From contig NZ_BMHD01000001.1 in assembly GCF_014640535.1 (NCBI RefSeq), positions 1,676,214-1,740,213 on the forward strand: DNA of 64,000 nucleotides, read 5' to 3'. The notes under the pieces were generated by a model. It had not been told where the DNA came from and did no database searches. It saw only the letters and a program-made list of their open reading frames with translations. Positions 1 to 8,356 of the stretch are shown piece by piece; within the stretch, counting starts at the first letter, position 1; each line of letters starts with the position of its first letter. Made by a program: the position numbers and the translations under genes. Origin of the DNA: Cnuibacter physcomitrellae (lineage in GTDB: Bacteria > Actinomycetota > Actinomycetes > Actinomycetales > Microbacteriaceae).

Positions 1-2385
1 GTGCAGACCGTCGCGGACGCCCTGGCCGCCCTCACGCTCGAGGAGAAGGTCGCCCTGGTCAGCGGAGGGGACTTCTGGACCACCACCGCGGTCCCCCGCA
101 TCGGACTTCGTCCGATCGTGTTCTCGGACGGCCCGGCCGGGGTGCGCGGGCCGTCGATGGACGAGCGGCAGCCGTCCCTCAACCTGCCCTCGGCCGGCGC
201 TCTCGCCGCGAGCTGGGATCCCGCACTGGCGTATCAGGTCGGCTCCGAGCTGGCCTCCGAGGCCGCGCGTCACGGCGTCGACGTCGTGCTCGGCCCGACC
301 GTGAACCTCCACCGCACGCCCCTCGGAGGCCGGTCCTTCGAGTCCCTCTCCGAGGATCCCCTACTCACCTCGGCGCTCGCGACGCGCTACATCGCCGGAC
401 TGCAGGACGACGGGGTCGGCGCCTGCGCCAAGCACTACGTGCTGAACGACTCGGAGACCGAGCGGATGACGGTCTCCGTCGAGGCGGACGAGACGACCCT
501 GCGCGAGCTCTACCTGCGCCCGTTCGAGGATGCGGTGGCCGCCGGCGTCTGGACGGTGATGAGCGCCTACAACTCGGTCGACGGCGTGAGGATGACGGAG
601 AACGACCTGCTCCGGGATCCGCTTCGCTCGGAGTGGGGCTTCGACGGCGTCGTGGTCTCGGACTGGTCGGCCGTGCGGTCGCTCGACGCCGCCTCCGCCG
701 GGCAGGACCTCGCCATGCCCGGGTCCGACGGCCAGCAGGGCGGCGTCTGGGACGATGCCCTGCTCGCCGCGGTCCGGTCCGGGGACGTCCCGATGGAGAC
801 GCTCGACGAGAAGGTGACGCACCTGCTGACCCTCGCCCGACGCGTCGGCGCGCTCGGACCCGACCACCGGGTCGCCGTCGCCTCCGCTGCCGAGACCGCC
901 GAGGCGGCCCGGCGTCTGCTCGAGCGCGGATCGGTGCTCCTCGCCAACGACGGTGTCCTCCCTCTCGCGGTGGGCGAGACGCCGCTCCGAGTCGCCGTGA
1001 TCGGACCCGGCGCCGTCCGACCCCGCACGCAGGGCGGCGGCAGCGCGGCCGTGGTCCCCGACCGCGTCAGCACTCCCGCGGAGGCGCTCCGCGCCATCCC
1101 CGGTCTCGAGGTCTCCGAGCACGAGGGCATCGCCGCCGAGCAGCCCGAGCTGTTCGCGCCCGACGAGCTGCTCGCGCCCGACGGGACGCCGGGAGCGATG
1201 CACGTGCGTCTCACCGACGCGTCCGGCCGCGTGCTGAGCGACGAGCTCCGCTCGACCTCGCGCCTGATCTGGCTCGGGGACCTCCCGGCCGCCGCTCGGG
1301 AGATGACCGCCGAGTTCGACGTGCTGGTGGAGCGCGTCGGCCCGGTCGAGATCGTGGTCGAGCTGCCGGCCGGCGGGTCGCTGACGGTCGACGGCACCCG
1401 CGTCGCAGGCGGGCCCGCCGAGTCGCCGCTGGCGACGACGGTCGACGCGGTGGCGGGCCGCGCCATCCGCGTCGAGGTGGTCGCGCAGGCTCCCGAGGAC
1501 CTGGAGCTGCGGATCCTGGACGTGCGGATCGGACGGCTGCTCCCGGTCGACGCCGCCGCGACCCTCGCCGCGGCCGTCGAGGCGGCGGCCGCCGCCGATG
1601 TGGCGGTCGTCTTCGTCGGCACGGATGCGCGCATCGAGACCGAGGGCCGCGACCGCGTCGATCTGGCGCTGCCTGCCGAGCACGACGCCCTCGTCGAGGC
1701 GGTCGCCGCCGCGAACGCCCGGACCGTCGTGGTCCTGAGTGCGGGAGCGCCCGTCGAGCTCCCCTGGCGGGACCGGGTCTCCGCGATCCTCCTCACCTGG
1801 TTCGGCGGCCAGGAGTTCGGCGACGGCGTCGCGGCGCTGCTGACCGGACGGGCGGAGCCCGGCGGGCGGCTGCCGACCACCTGGCCGGCCCGCCTCGCCG
1901 ACGCCCCGGTCCAGACCGTCGTCCCCACCGACGGGGTCCTCCGGTACGACGAGGGCACCGCGATCGGATACCGGGCGTGGGCGGAGAGCACGAGCGAACC
2001 GGCCTTCGCCTTCGGCCACGGCCTGGGATACACCTCCTGGCGTCTCGGCGACGTCGCCGGCGAGATCGACGAGACCGACGGCGAGACCGTCGTCGTCGTG
2101 CCGATCTCCAACACCGGGCGGCGCCGCGGCAGGCAGGTCATCCAGGTCTACCTCTCGCCGACACCGTCCGCGGCGACCGGGCCGTCGCTCCGCCTCGCCG
2201 GCTTCGCGGCGATCGAGCTCGACGCCGGTGCGCGCGCCGAGGTGCGCATCCGACTGCCGCGTCGGGAGTTCGCCCACTGGTCTCCCGAGCAGCACGCCTG
2301 GCTGGTCGAACCCGGCGAGCACACCGCCCACGTGGGCTTCTCGACCGCCGACCTCCCCCAGTCGATCACGCTGTCGACGCCCTGA
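1..2385 (+). CDS. Glycoside hydrolase family 3 (beta-glucosidase or beta-xylosidase type)
   Basis: The protein (794 aa from the GTG at base 1) should release terminal beta-linked sugars from oligosaccharides. It opens with the usual GH3 N-terminus (LTLEEKVALVSGGDFW). The AKHY motif lies at residues 143-146, and the nucleophile is Asp221 in VVVSDW. TEGRDR at 547-552 sits in the second catalytic domain. A beta-rich insert around residues 380-520 fits a PA14-like domain, and the last 100 or so residues form an FnIII-like domain. No signal peptide is visible, so it probably acts on imported oligosaccharides. An esterase gene follows after 22 nt. The reading frame may extend upstream of the window, but the N-terminus looks complete for the family. 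Substrate cannot be told from sequence. Confidence 0.88.
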   Translation: MQTVADALAALTLEEKVALVSGGDFWTTTAVPRIGLRPIVFSDGPAGVRGPSMDERQPSLNLPSAGALAASWDPALAYQVGSELASEAARHGVDVVLGPTVNLHRTPLGGRSFESLSEDPLLTSALATRYIAGLQDDGVGACAKHYVLNDSETERMTVSVEADETTLRELYLRPFEDAVAAGVWTVMSAYNSVDGVRMTENDLLRDPLRSEWGFDGVVVSDWSAVRSLDAASAGQDLAMPGSDGQQGGVWDDALLAAVRSGDVPMETLDEKVTHLLTLARRVGALGPDHRVAVASAAETAEAARRLLERGSVLLANDGVLPLAVGETPLRVAVIGPGAVRPRTQGGGSAAVVPDRVSTPAEALRAIPGLEVSEHEGIAAEQPELFAPDELLAPDGTPGAMHVRLTDASGRVLSDELRSTSRLIWLGDLPAAAREMTAEFDVLVERVGPVEIVVELPAGGSLTVDGTRVAGGPAESPLATTVDAVAGRAIRVEVVAQAPEDLELRILDVRIGRLLPVDAAATLAAAVEAAAAADVAVVFVGTDARIETEGRDRVDLALPAEHDALVEAVAAANARTVVVLSAGAPVELPWRDRVSAILLTWFGGQEFGDGVAALLTGRAEPGGRLPTTWPARLADAPVQTVVPTDGVLRYDEGTAIGYRAWAESTSEPAFAFGHGLGYTSWRLGDVAGEIDETDGETVVVVPISNTGRRRGRQVIQVYLSPTPSAATGPSLRLAGFAAIELDAGARAEVRIRLPRREFAHWSPEQHAWLVEPGEHTAHVGFSTADLPQSITLSTP

Positions 2386-2407
2386 CCCATCGATCCTCGA
2401 GGAACCC

Positions 2408-3385
2408 ATGCACTTCGACCTCCCACTCGAACAGCTCCACGTGCACTCCCCGGAGCTCGTGCGACCCGCCGACTTCGAGTCCTTCTGGAGCGACACCCTG
2501 ACGCAGGCCCGCGAGATCCCCCTCGACGTGCAGTGCGAGGAGGTCGAGCTCGGCTTCCCCGGTCTGCGTACGCTCGACCTCTCGTTCGCCGGATTCGGCG
2601 GCGACCGCATCCGAGCCTGGCTGCGCATCCCGACCCATTCCCAGGAGCCGCTGCCCGGCCTCGTGCAGTTCCACGGCTACCGCGGCGGACGAGGGCTCGC
2701 GCACGAACCGCAGCTCTGGCCCCAGGCGGGATTCGCCCATCTCTCAGTCGACACCCGCGGCCAGGGCGGCTCCTGGATGGCGGGCTCCACACCCGACCCG
2801 CACGGCGGCACGAACCCCGAGACCGCGGGGTGGCTCACCCGCGGGATCTCCTCCCCCGCCGACTACTACTACCGCCGCGTCTTCGTCGACGCCGTGCGCG
2901 CGGTGGAGGCGATGCGCAGCCTCCCGGAGGTGAAGGCGGATCTCGTCTTCGCCGCAGGAGGCAGTCAGGGCGGGGGGATCGCGCTCGCCGCGGCGAGCCT
3001 GGTCGGCGATCTCGCCGGCGTGGCGGCAGACGTGCCGTTCCTCTGCGACTTCCCGGAGGCGCTCTCGCTCACCTCCGACAACTCCACGGGATACGGGGAG
3101 GTGATCCAGTACCTGATGGTCCACCGCGATGAGGAGCGCACCGTGTTCGACACCCTCGCCTTTTTCGACGTGGCGAACCTCGTCACCCTCGCGGAGGCGC
3201 CCGCGCTCGTCTCGGTCGCCCTGATGGACACCGTGTGCCCACCGCGGACGGTCTTCGCCGCCTTCAACCGGTACCGGGGGTCGGACAAGGAGATCGTCGT
3301 CTACCCGTACAACGGCCACGAGGGTGGGACAGCCCAGCAGGCGTGGCGCGCGGTGGAGTGGGTCCGCTCGAGGTGCACAGCATGA
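2408..3385 (+). CDS. Acetyl xylan esterase / cephalosporin-C deacetylase family hydrolase
   Basis: This 325-aa alpha/beta hydrolase belongs to the AXE1 type, which removes acetyl groups from xylan or xylo-oligosaccharides. The family pattern is clear: an RGQGG loop near residue 117, the nucleophile Ser186 in GGSQGG, and candidate acid and base residues Asp274 (LMDTVCPP) and His304 (NGHEGG). The ATG at 2408 is chosen because family homology begins there; the open frame upstream overlaps the GH3 gene. There is no signal peptide. With the GH3 gene in front it probably deacetylates imported oligosaccharides in the cytoplasm. The stop overlaps the next start (ATGA). Confidence 0.87.
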   Translation: MHFDLPLEQLHVHSPELVRPADFESFWSDTLTQAREIPLDVQCEEVELGFPGLRTLDLSFAGFGGDRIRAWLRIPTHSQEPLPGLVQFHGYRGGRGLAHEPQLWPQAGFAHLSVDTRGQGGSWMAGSTPDPHGGTNPETAGWLTRGISSPADYYYRRVFVDAVRAVEAMRSLPEVKADLVFAAGGSQGGGIALAAASLVGDLAGVAADVPFLCDFPEALSLTSDNSTGYGEVIQYLMVHRDEERTVFDTLAFFDVANLVTLAEAPALVSVALMDTVCPPRTVFAAFNRYRGSDKEIVVYPYNGHEGGTAQQAWRAVEWVRSRCTA

Positions 3386-4383
3386 CCGCCGAGCGGCGAC
3401 CCAAGGCCCTCCTGTCGATGTGGAGCGATGTCGTGGGCGAGGTGTTCCCGCCCGCGCTGCGCGCCGAGCTGGAACAGGTGGTCGAGCTGCTCGATCCCCG
3501 TCCGCTGAAGAGCCTCGACGACGCCGTCGCCCGGTGCCTGCCCGAAGCCGAGGTGCTCGTCACCAGTTGGGGCGCGCTGCCGATCGACGCCGACCTGCTC
3601 GCGTGCGCTCCGCGCCTGCGGGCGGTGTTCCACGCGGCGGGGTCGGTGAAGGGCACCGTCCTGGACGCGGGCTGGCGCTCCGGCCTCGTCGTCACCTCCG
3701 CGGCCGCGCTCGGCGCGCAACCCGTGATCGAGTACACGGTCGCGGTGATCACCCTCGCCGCGCACCGGATCTTCTCGCTCGCTCAGACGTATCGCGAGGG
3801 ATCGTTCGTCCCCGTACGCGGCCGGCGCGGCCGTCCGGGGACGACGGTCGGCATCGTCGGAGCGTCTGCGATCGGACGCGGGGTGATCACACGGCTGGTC
3901 GACGACGGATGGGATGTCTCGGTCTACGATCCGGTCATCGACCCGGCGGTGATCGCGCAGCTCGGCGCGCGTCAGGTGGAGCTGGACGAGCTGTGCGCCG
4001 CGAGCGACATCGTGTCGCTGCACGCGCCGGACGTCGCCGCGACCCGTCGCATGATGGATGCGCGACGGCTCGGACTCATGCGCGACGGAGCCACGCTGAT
4101 CAACACGGCCCGGGGGGCCCTGGTCGATCACGACGCACTCCGGGTGGAGTGCGGGAGCGGCCGTCTGGACGCCATCCTCGACGTGACCGACCCCGAGCCG
4201 CTCGCCCCGGACGACCTGCTGCTGCGACTCCCGAACGTGTTCTGCACGCCCCACGCGGCCGGGGTGCAGGGCACCGAGGTCGCCTCGCTGGGGGCGTTCA
4301 TGATCGACGAGCTCCGGCGGTACACGCGGGGTGAGCCGCTCGAGGGTGCGATCGACCACCGGATGCTGCCCGTCCTCGCCTGA
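3382..4383 (+). CDS. D-2-hydroxyacid dehydrogenase family protein
   Basis: This 333-aa NAD(P)-dependent oxidoreductase belongs to the D-isomer-specific 2-hydroxyacid dehydrogenase family. The dinucleotide fold is visible as GIVGASAIGRGV, with Ser and Ile replacing some usual small residues. The catalytic Arg lies in NTARGALVDHDAL, the Glu in DVTDPEPL, and the His in CTPHAAG. The ATG at 3382 overlaps the esterase stop by four bases, which implies translational coupling. Substrate is unknown. Its position after a glycosidase and an esterase suggests oxidation or reduction of a sugar-derived acid. It is the last gene of its operon and runs toward a long hairpin. Confidence 0.85.
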   Translation: MTAERRPKALLSMWSDVVGEVFPPALRAELEQVVELLDPRPLKSLDDAVARCLPEAEVLVTSWGALPIDADLLACAPRLRAVFHAAGSVKGTVLDAGWRSGLVVTSAAALGAQPVIEYTVAVITLAAHRIFSLAQTYREGSFVPVRGRRGRPGTTVGIVGASAIGRGVITRLVDDGWDVSVYDPVIDPAVIAQLGARQVELDELCAASDIVSLHAPDVAATRRMMDARRLGLMRDGATLINTARGALVDHDALRVECGSGRLDAILDVTDPEPLAPDDLLLRLPNVFCTPHAAGVQGTEVASLGAFMIDELRRYTRGEPLEGAIDHRMLPVLA

Positions 4384-4399
4384 GGTCGGGGCCCCTGCT

Positions 4400-4461
4400 T
4401 CGCCACTCCGCTGACCTTTCGCCAGGCGCATGCACGTGGCGAAAGGTCAGCGGAGTGGCGA
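4400..4461. terminator. Perfect 25-bp-stem hairpin between convergent genes
   Basis: Bases 4400-4424 and 4437-4461 are exact inverted repeats around a 12-nt loop. The stem contains GACCTTTCG / CGAAAGGTC, a core also found in palindromes near 41.8, 51.3 and 52.9 kb. It lies between converging genes and so can serve as a bidirectional terminator. No U-tract follows, and the stem is longer than a minimal terminator needs. Confidence 0.7.
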
Positions 4462-4496
4462 CACGCGCCTGTGCCGACAGGCCCGGAGTGGCCGAC

Positions 4497-6959
4497 TCAG
4501 GGCAGCGTGTAGACGAGCGTGTGCGGGGCGCTGGGCTCGAGAGCGACCGTGATGCGTCCGCTCGCGCTGACCGTGTAGTAGTCGCGGAGCGTGCCGTCGA
4601 CGGTCACGCTGAACGGTCCGGGAGCGAGGTTCCCGAGCACGAGGTCGGCCGCGGGAGTCGCCCCGGGGACCACGGCGTCGACCTGCACGGTGAGCGAGGT
4701 CCCGTCGCTCGTCAGCCGGAGGTTGCGTCGGGTGCCGACGACCTCGACCCGGGCGCCGACGAACTCCACGAACGTCGCGTCCACCGCGGTGAGGGTCGTG
4801 GGCACCGGGGTCGATCCCTCGCTCCGGATCAGAAGCGCACGCGCGTTGCCCGAGGCGCCGGCTGCCGAGAGGGCGCCGTAGCCGTCGCTCGACGTCGCGA
4901 TGGCGACTGTGTCGACCCGGTTCGGTCTCGTGAGGTCGGCAGAGAACTGGCTCCCGCTCGCCGCCGAGGTCAGCGTGGCGGCGTCGGCTGCCGAGCGCTG
5001 GGGCACGAGCGCGGTCGCGATGCGCGCCGACGTCGCGGTGGGGACCGTGGTGCGCCAGGTCGTGCCGAGCTCCGGGAGCAGCCCCGCGCCACTGGTGAAG
5101 GTCGCGCCGCTGTCAGGAGAGGACTGCAGGTACCGGGCCGTGACCGTCGACGAGCCGACCGTCTGGGCGATGTCGCTCCCTCCGGTGACCGCCGAGGCCG
5201 TGCCCTTGCTGTGGAACAGCGAGTGGATGTCCCTGGCGGAGGAGGCCACGACGTCGTCGAGGACGATCGCCGCCTGCCGGTCGACGAACGCGATGGTGCG
5301 CCTGCACCGCGTGATCCCGGACGTGCTCGGCGCGGCGTACAGTCCCGAGACGTCGGCCACGGAGACCATGTCGGCGCCGAGGGCGCTGACGGCAGGGATG
5401 GATGCGCGCCCCCGCATGTCCGTGTACGGCTGGGTGAACCCGGACGCCCGTTCGCCGGCCTGACCGAGGTCGGCCCCGGCGACGACGCTGTTGGTCTGCT
5501 TGGTGAGATAGGCGCCGTAGGGTGCGTACGCGCCGAAGATGGCGCCGCCGAACGAGACGCTGTAGTGCCCGCCGTCGGGGTGGTCGTGACCGACGTTGAT
5601 GTAGCGGGTGTTCGGACCCAGCCGGTCGCGCCACTCGTTGAGCCGCACGCCGCCCATCACCCCCGCCTTGTGGTGGAGCGACACCCCGTCGTCGCCCCAG
5701 GTGGAGCGCGACGCGAGCACGCCCAGGTCGGGATACAGCCTGGTGGTCGGCCGATCGTCCAGCCCCGCGGCCACCAACGAGTCGTCGTGCCAGAGGAGGT
5801 TCCAGGCGTTGTAGTAGAACGAGCTCACCCCCGCCGGACCGGACTGGTAGAGGCGCTGGAGGAACTCCTGCAGCTCGCCGTCCTGGTACTTCGACGCGAT
5901 GTGCCAGAGGTAGGGGTTGAAGTAGTAGAGCGATCCGTCGGTGTCGCCGTAGGCGAACTGCCCGACGTTCCTCGGCAGCGACACGTCGACCTTGAACGAG
6001 CCCATGCCGGGGATCTCGGGATCCGCCCAGAGGTCCCCGCCGCCGACCGACTCCAGGACGTCGACCGCGCGAACCAGGTGCTCGTTGCCGTAGGTCGCGT
6101 ACGTGATGCTCTCGTGCTGCGATCCGTCCGGCGAGATCCAGCTGAGCACCTGGCGCAGCTGGCTGCGGCCGAACTCCAGGCGGTAGTCGTCGCTCTCCCT
6201 GCTGTCGTCGGCTCCGTCGCCGTGGATCGCGGCCGCGGCGGTGACCACGCCGTCGATGCGGAAGTGGCGGTGGTTGGGCTGGGGATCGTTCTTCCAGTAC
6301 GCCTCGGTCGCGACCGACGTGTTGGAGAACTGCGCGATGAGCCGATCGGCCTGGAGGGCGAGCTTGTTGCGGATCATGGTGCGCTCGCTCTCCGAGAAGA
6401 GCTCGAAGCACCAGTCGTAGGCCACGGCGACCGCGATGAGACCGACGGCGTTCGACATCGAACCGCCGCTCTCCCCTCCCCAGTCGGGGAAGTTGGCGGG
6501 GTCCGCGACGTACAGGGTCCAGGCGCGCACCTTGGTCGCGTAGGCGCTGTCGCCCGTGATCAGGTACGACATCGCCAGTTCGGGCAGACCCCAGTACACG
6601 GTCTGCCACTGCGCGTCGTTGCCCGCGCCGGTGATGGTCGGCAGGGCGGCCCGGGCCGTGGCGTAGCCGAGCATCGTGCTCACGAAGCCGGCGTAGGCCG
6701 GCGCCGCGGCACGGCGCTGCAGCTCGGTCAGGGAGACCCTCGTCCCGAGGATGATCCGGGGATGCTGGCCGTTGAGATCGGGGTCGAAGAGCCCACCGGC
6801 CGCAGGGACCTCGCCGATGGCGGGGAGGGAGCCCCGGCTCAGCGAGACGGCTCCCACCGCAGCGCCGCCGACGAGCGCGCCGAGGAGCAGGCTCCGTCGC
6901 GAGACAGGACGTTCGGGGAACGGGGGCGGATTGCGATCGCTGCGCACGAGACTCCTCAT
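4497..6959 (-). CDS. Tat-exported heparinase II/III-like protein
   Basis: The 820-aa protein has a probable Tat signal: Arg21-Arg22 in SRRSLLLGALVGG, followed by a hydrophobic stretch and a small-residue cleavage region. The N-terminal half (Trp/Tyr-rich, with WGLPELAMSYLITGD and NPQPNHRHFRIDG) fits an alpha/alpha toroid. The C-terminal half contains HDHPDGGHYSVSFGG, typical of the heparinase II/III beta-sheet domain with candidate catalytic His and Tyr. Such proteins cleave uronic-acid polysaccharides by beta-elimination. I prefer the ATG at 6959 over the GTG at 7013 because it leaves a normal-length signal n-region and keeps a 25-bp palindrome outside the coding region. The exact polysaccharide is unknown. 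Confidence 0.78.
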   Translation of the reverse strand: MRSLVRSDRNPPPFPERPVSRRSLLLGALVGGAAVGAVSLSRGSLPAIGEVPAAGGLFDPDLNGQHPRIILGTRVSLTELQRRAAAPAYAGFVSTMLGYATARAALPTITGAGNDAQWQTVYWGLPELAMSYLITGDSAYATKVRAWTLYVADPANFPDWGGESGGSMSNAVGLIAVAVAYDWCFELFSESERTMIRNKLALQADRLIAQFSNTSVATEAYWKNDPQPNHRHFRIDGVVTAAAAIHGDGADDSRESDDYRLEFGRSQLRQVLSWISPDGSQHESITYATYGNEHLVRAVDVLESVGGGDLWADPEIPGMGSFKVDVSLPRNVGQFAYGDTDGSLYYFNPYLWHIASKYQDGELQEFLQRLYQSGPAGVSSFYYNAWNLLWHDDSLVAAGLDDRPTTRLYPDLGVLASRSTWGDDGVSLHHKAGVMGGVRLNEWRDRLGPNTRYINVGHDHPDGGHYSVSFGGAIFGAYAPYGAYLTKQTNSVVAGADLGQAGERASGFTQPYTDMRGRASIPAVSALGADMVSVADVSGLYAAPSTSGITRCRRTIAFVDRQAAIVLDDVVASSARDIHSLFHSKGTASAVTGGSDIAQTVGSSTVTARYLQSSPDSGATFTSGAGLLPELGTTWRTTVPTATSARIATALVPQRSAADAATLTSAASGSQFSADLTRPNRVDTVAIATSSDGYGALSAAGASGNARALLIRSEGSTPVPTTLTAVDATFVEFVGARVEVVGTRRNLRLTSDGTSLTVQVDAVVPGATPAADLVLGNLAPGPFSVTVDGTLRDYYTVSASGRITVALEPSAPHTLVYTLP

Positions 6960-6971
6960 CGAACTGTGCCG

Positions 6972-6996
6972 TTGTTTCACGCTGTTGCAGAAACAA
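6972..6996. promoter_or_regulatory. Putative operator upstream of the heparinase-like gene
   Basis: A perfect 7-bp inverted repeat (TTGTTTC, 11 nt, GAAACAA) begins 13 bp upstream of the ATG at 6959. Its size and symmetry fit a dimeric repressor site. The binding protein is not identified. Confidence 0.45.
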
Positions 6997-7061
6997 AGTG
7001 GATACGCAGGCACGGTAGACCCGGGCGCCTCGAGGCGTCAAGGGGGACTCGACCCGAACGG

Positions 7062-8246
7062 TCAGGCGCGGCCGCTGCGCAGCCACAGCAGGGCCAGGGC
7101 CATCTGGGTGAAGTCGGACATGACGAGCGGGTCGAATCCGGTGAGCTGCTGGATGCGTCGGATCCGGTAGGTGACCGTGTTGGGGTGCACGAAGAGCGCC
7201 TTGGCGACGGCGGCCTGCGAATGGTCGCAGGCGACCAGGGCCTCGAGCGTGTCGATCAGGTACGGGTGGCCCTTGAGCGCTCCGAGCCGGCTCTCGACGA
7301 GACGCGCCGCGAGCTTCGGCTCCCGGGCCAACAGGACCTCGACGAGCACGTCGTCGAACGGCACCACTCGGCTCGTGCGGTCGCCGCTCATGGCGACGGC
7401 GACGGCGTCCCGCGCCTCCTGGCACGACTCGTGGGCACCGACGAGGTCGGGGCTCACCCCACCCACGCCGACGGCCCACTCGACCGTGGACCCGAAGTCC
7501 TCGAGCACCTGGTGCAGCGTCTCTCGGATCTCGTCGGCAGCCACCCGGGGCCTGGCGAGCGCCAGGGTCGACCTGCCGACGTCGCCGAAGAGCAGCGGCT
7601 GCCACACCGACCCCTGGAGCGCCTTCGCGATCCGCTGCCGCAGGCGCAGGACCTCGGTGTGGTCGGCATCCCCGGCACTGCCGATCGCGAACGCGATCCA
7701 CGGGCCGGACTGCTCGACCCCGAGCACCTGCGCCCAGTGGTCGAGGTCGCTGCCCGACGGCGCCGGGCCGCTCGCGATCGCGAGGACCAGCTCGTTCTCC
7801 ACCCTGCGCTGCGCCGCCTCGAGTGCCGATGCCGTCTCCCGGTAGGAGTTGATCATCTCCTCCGTGAGCAGGTCGAAGGTCGTGATGACGAGGTCCGCGT
7901 AGTGGCTCGTCAACTCGACCGGCCAGGCCTGCGAGCCGGAGAAGAGGTCGAGGAGGAGGGTCCGCTCCGTCGACCGGTAGGCCTGGATGACCGACTCGAG
8001 CGGAACGCCCTGACCGGCGCGACGGCCGCCCAGGTGCTGAGCCGAGGTCAGCTCCTCCGGCCGGGGAGGCGTCCCCCGCTGCAGCACACGGACGCCGAGG
8101 TCGATGTTGCCCGCGACGGAGGGGATGAGCTCCCGCTTGTCGAAGACGTCGTCGGAGTAGCCCTCGTAGGTGTTCCACATCAGGTCGACGGCCCGGGCCG
8201 TCAGCAGATCGATGCTCGGCTCGTACCGCGTCGATTGGGGTTCCAT
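7062..8246 (-). CDS. PucR-family transcriptional regulator
   Basis: This 394-aa regulator ends in a PucR-type helix-turn-helix (AALFV-like region with VHPNTVTYRIRRIQQLTGFDP), about 25 residues before the C-terminus. The middle (around residues 160-300) resembles the GGDEF-like CdaR/PucR domain, and the N-terminal 150 residues are an all-helical sensor-like region. Family members sense pathway metabolites. It diverges from the operon starting at 8357 and is the obvious candidate to control it. The ATG at 8246 is chosen because a TAGCAT hexamer ends 6 nt upstream, implying a leaderless transcript; a GTG one codon earlier is also possible. Confidence 0.85.
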   Translation of the reverse strand: MEPQSTRYEPSIDLLTARAVDLMWNTYEGYSDDVFDKRELIPSVAGNIDLGVRVLQRGTPPRPEELTSAQHLGGRRAGQGVPLESVIQAYRSTERTLLLDLFSGSQAWPVELTSHYADLVITTFDLLTEEMINSYRETASALEAAQRRVENELVLAIASGPAPSGSDLDHWAQVLGVEQSGPWIAFAIGSAGDADHTEVLRLRQRIAKALQGSVWQPLLFGDVGRSTLALARPRVAADEIRETLHQVLEDFGSTVEWAVGVGGVSPDLVGAHESCQEARDAVAVAMSGDRTSRVVPFDDVLVEVLLAREPKLAARLVESRLGALKGHPYLIDTLEALVACDHSQAAVAKALFVHPNTVTYRIRRIQQLTGFDPLVMSDFTQMALALLWLRSGRA

Positions 8247-8252
8247 CACAAA

Positions 8253-8258
8253 ATGCTA
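8253..8258 (-). promoter_or_regulatory. -10 element of the PucR-family gene, leaderless
   Basis: TAGCAT on the minus strand ends 6 nt before the ATG at 8246, so transcription would start at or next to the start codon. Confidence 0.55.
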
Positions 8259-8267
8259 GGGCGATCG

Positions 8268-8299
8268 TTGGGAATTGTCCCGTCGTCTTGGGATATATC
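8268..8299. promoter_or_regulatory. Candidate regulatory sites between the divergent PucR gene and the catabolic operon
   Basis: TTGGGA occurs at 8268-8273 and again at 8288-8293, 20 bp apart, so on the same helix face. The first copy is part of the interrupted palindrome GGGAATTGTCCC (8270-8281), which overlaps the expected -35 region of the regulator gene. An AT-rich GATATATC stretch at 8292-8299 could be part of a plus-strand promoter. Confidence 0.4.
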
Positions 8300-8356
8300 A
8301 CCTGCGACGCTGGATGCGTGACAGTGCAGTCACCTCAGATCCCCGGGAGAACCCCC

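Noticed and set aside
361-2628. Minus-strand open frame opposite the GH3 gene
   Set aside because: Low-complexity Arg/Gly/Asp composition and no motifs; it is a shadow of the GH3 reading frame.
4455-8321. Long plus-strand open frame of 1288 codons opposite the heparinase-like and PucR genes
   Set aside because: It has the Arg/Gly/Asp-rich composition of antisense reading in G/C-rich DNA and no domain pattern; the minus-strand genes show clear motifs.
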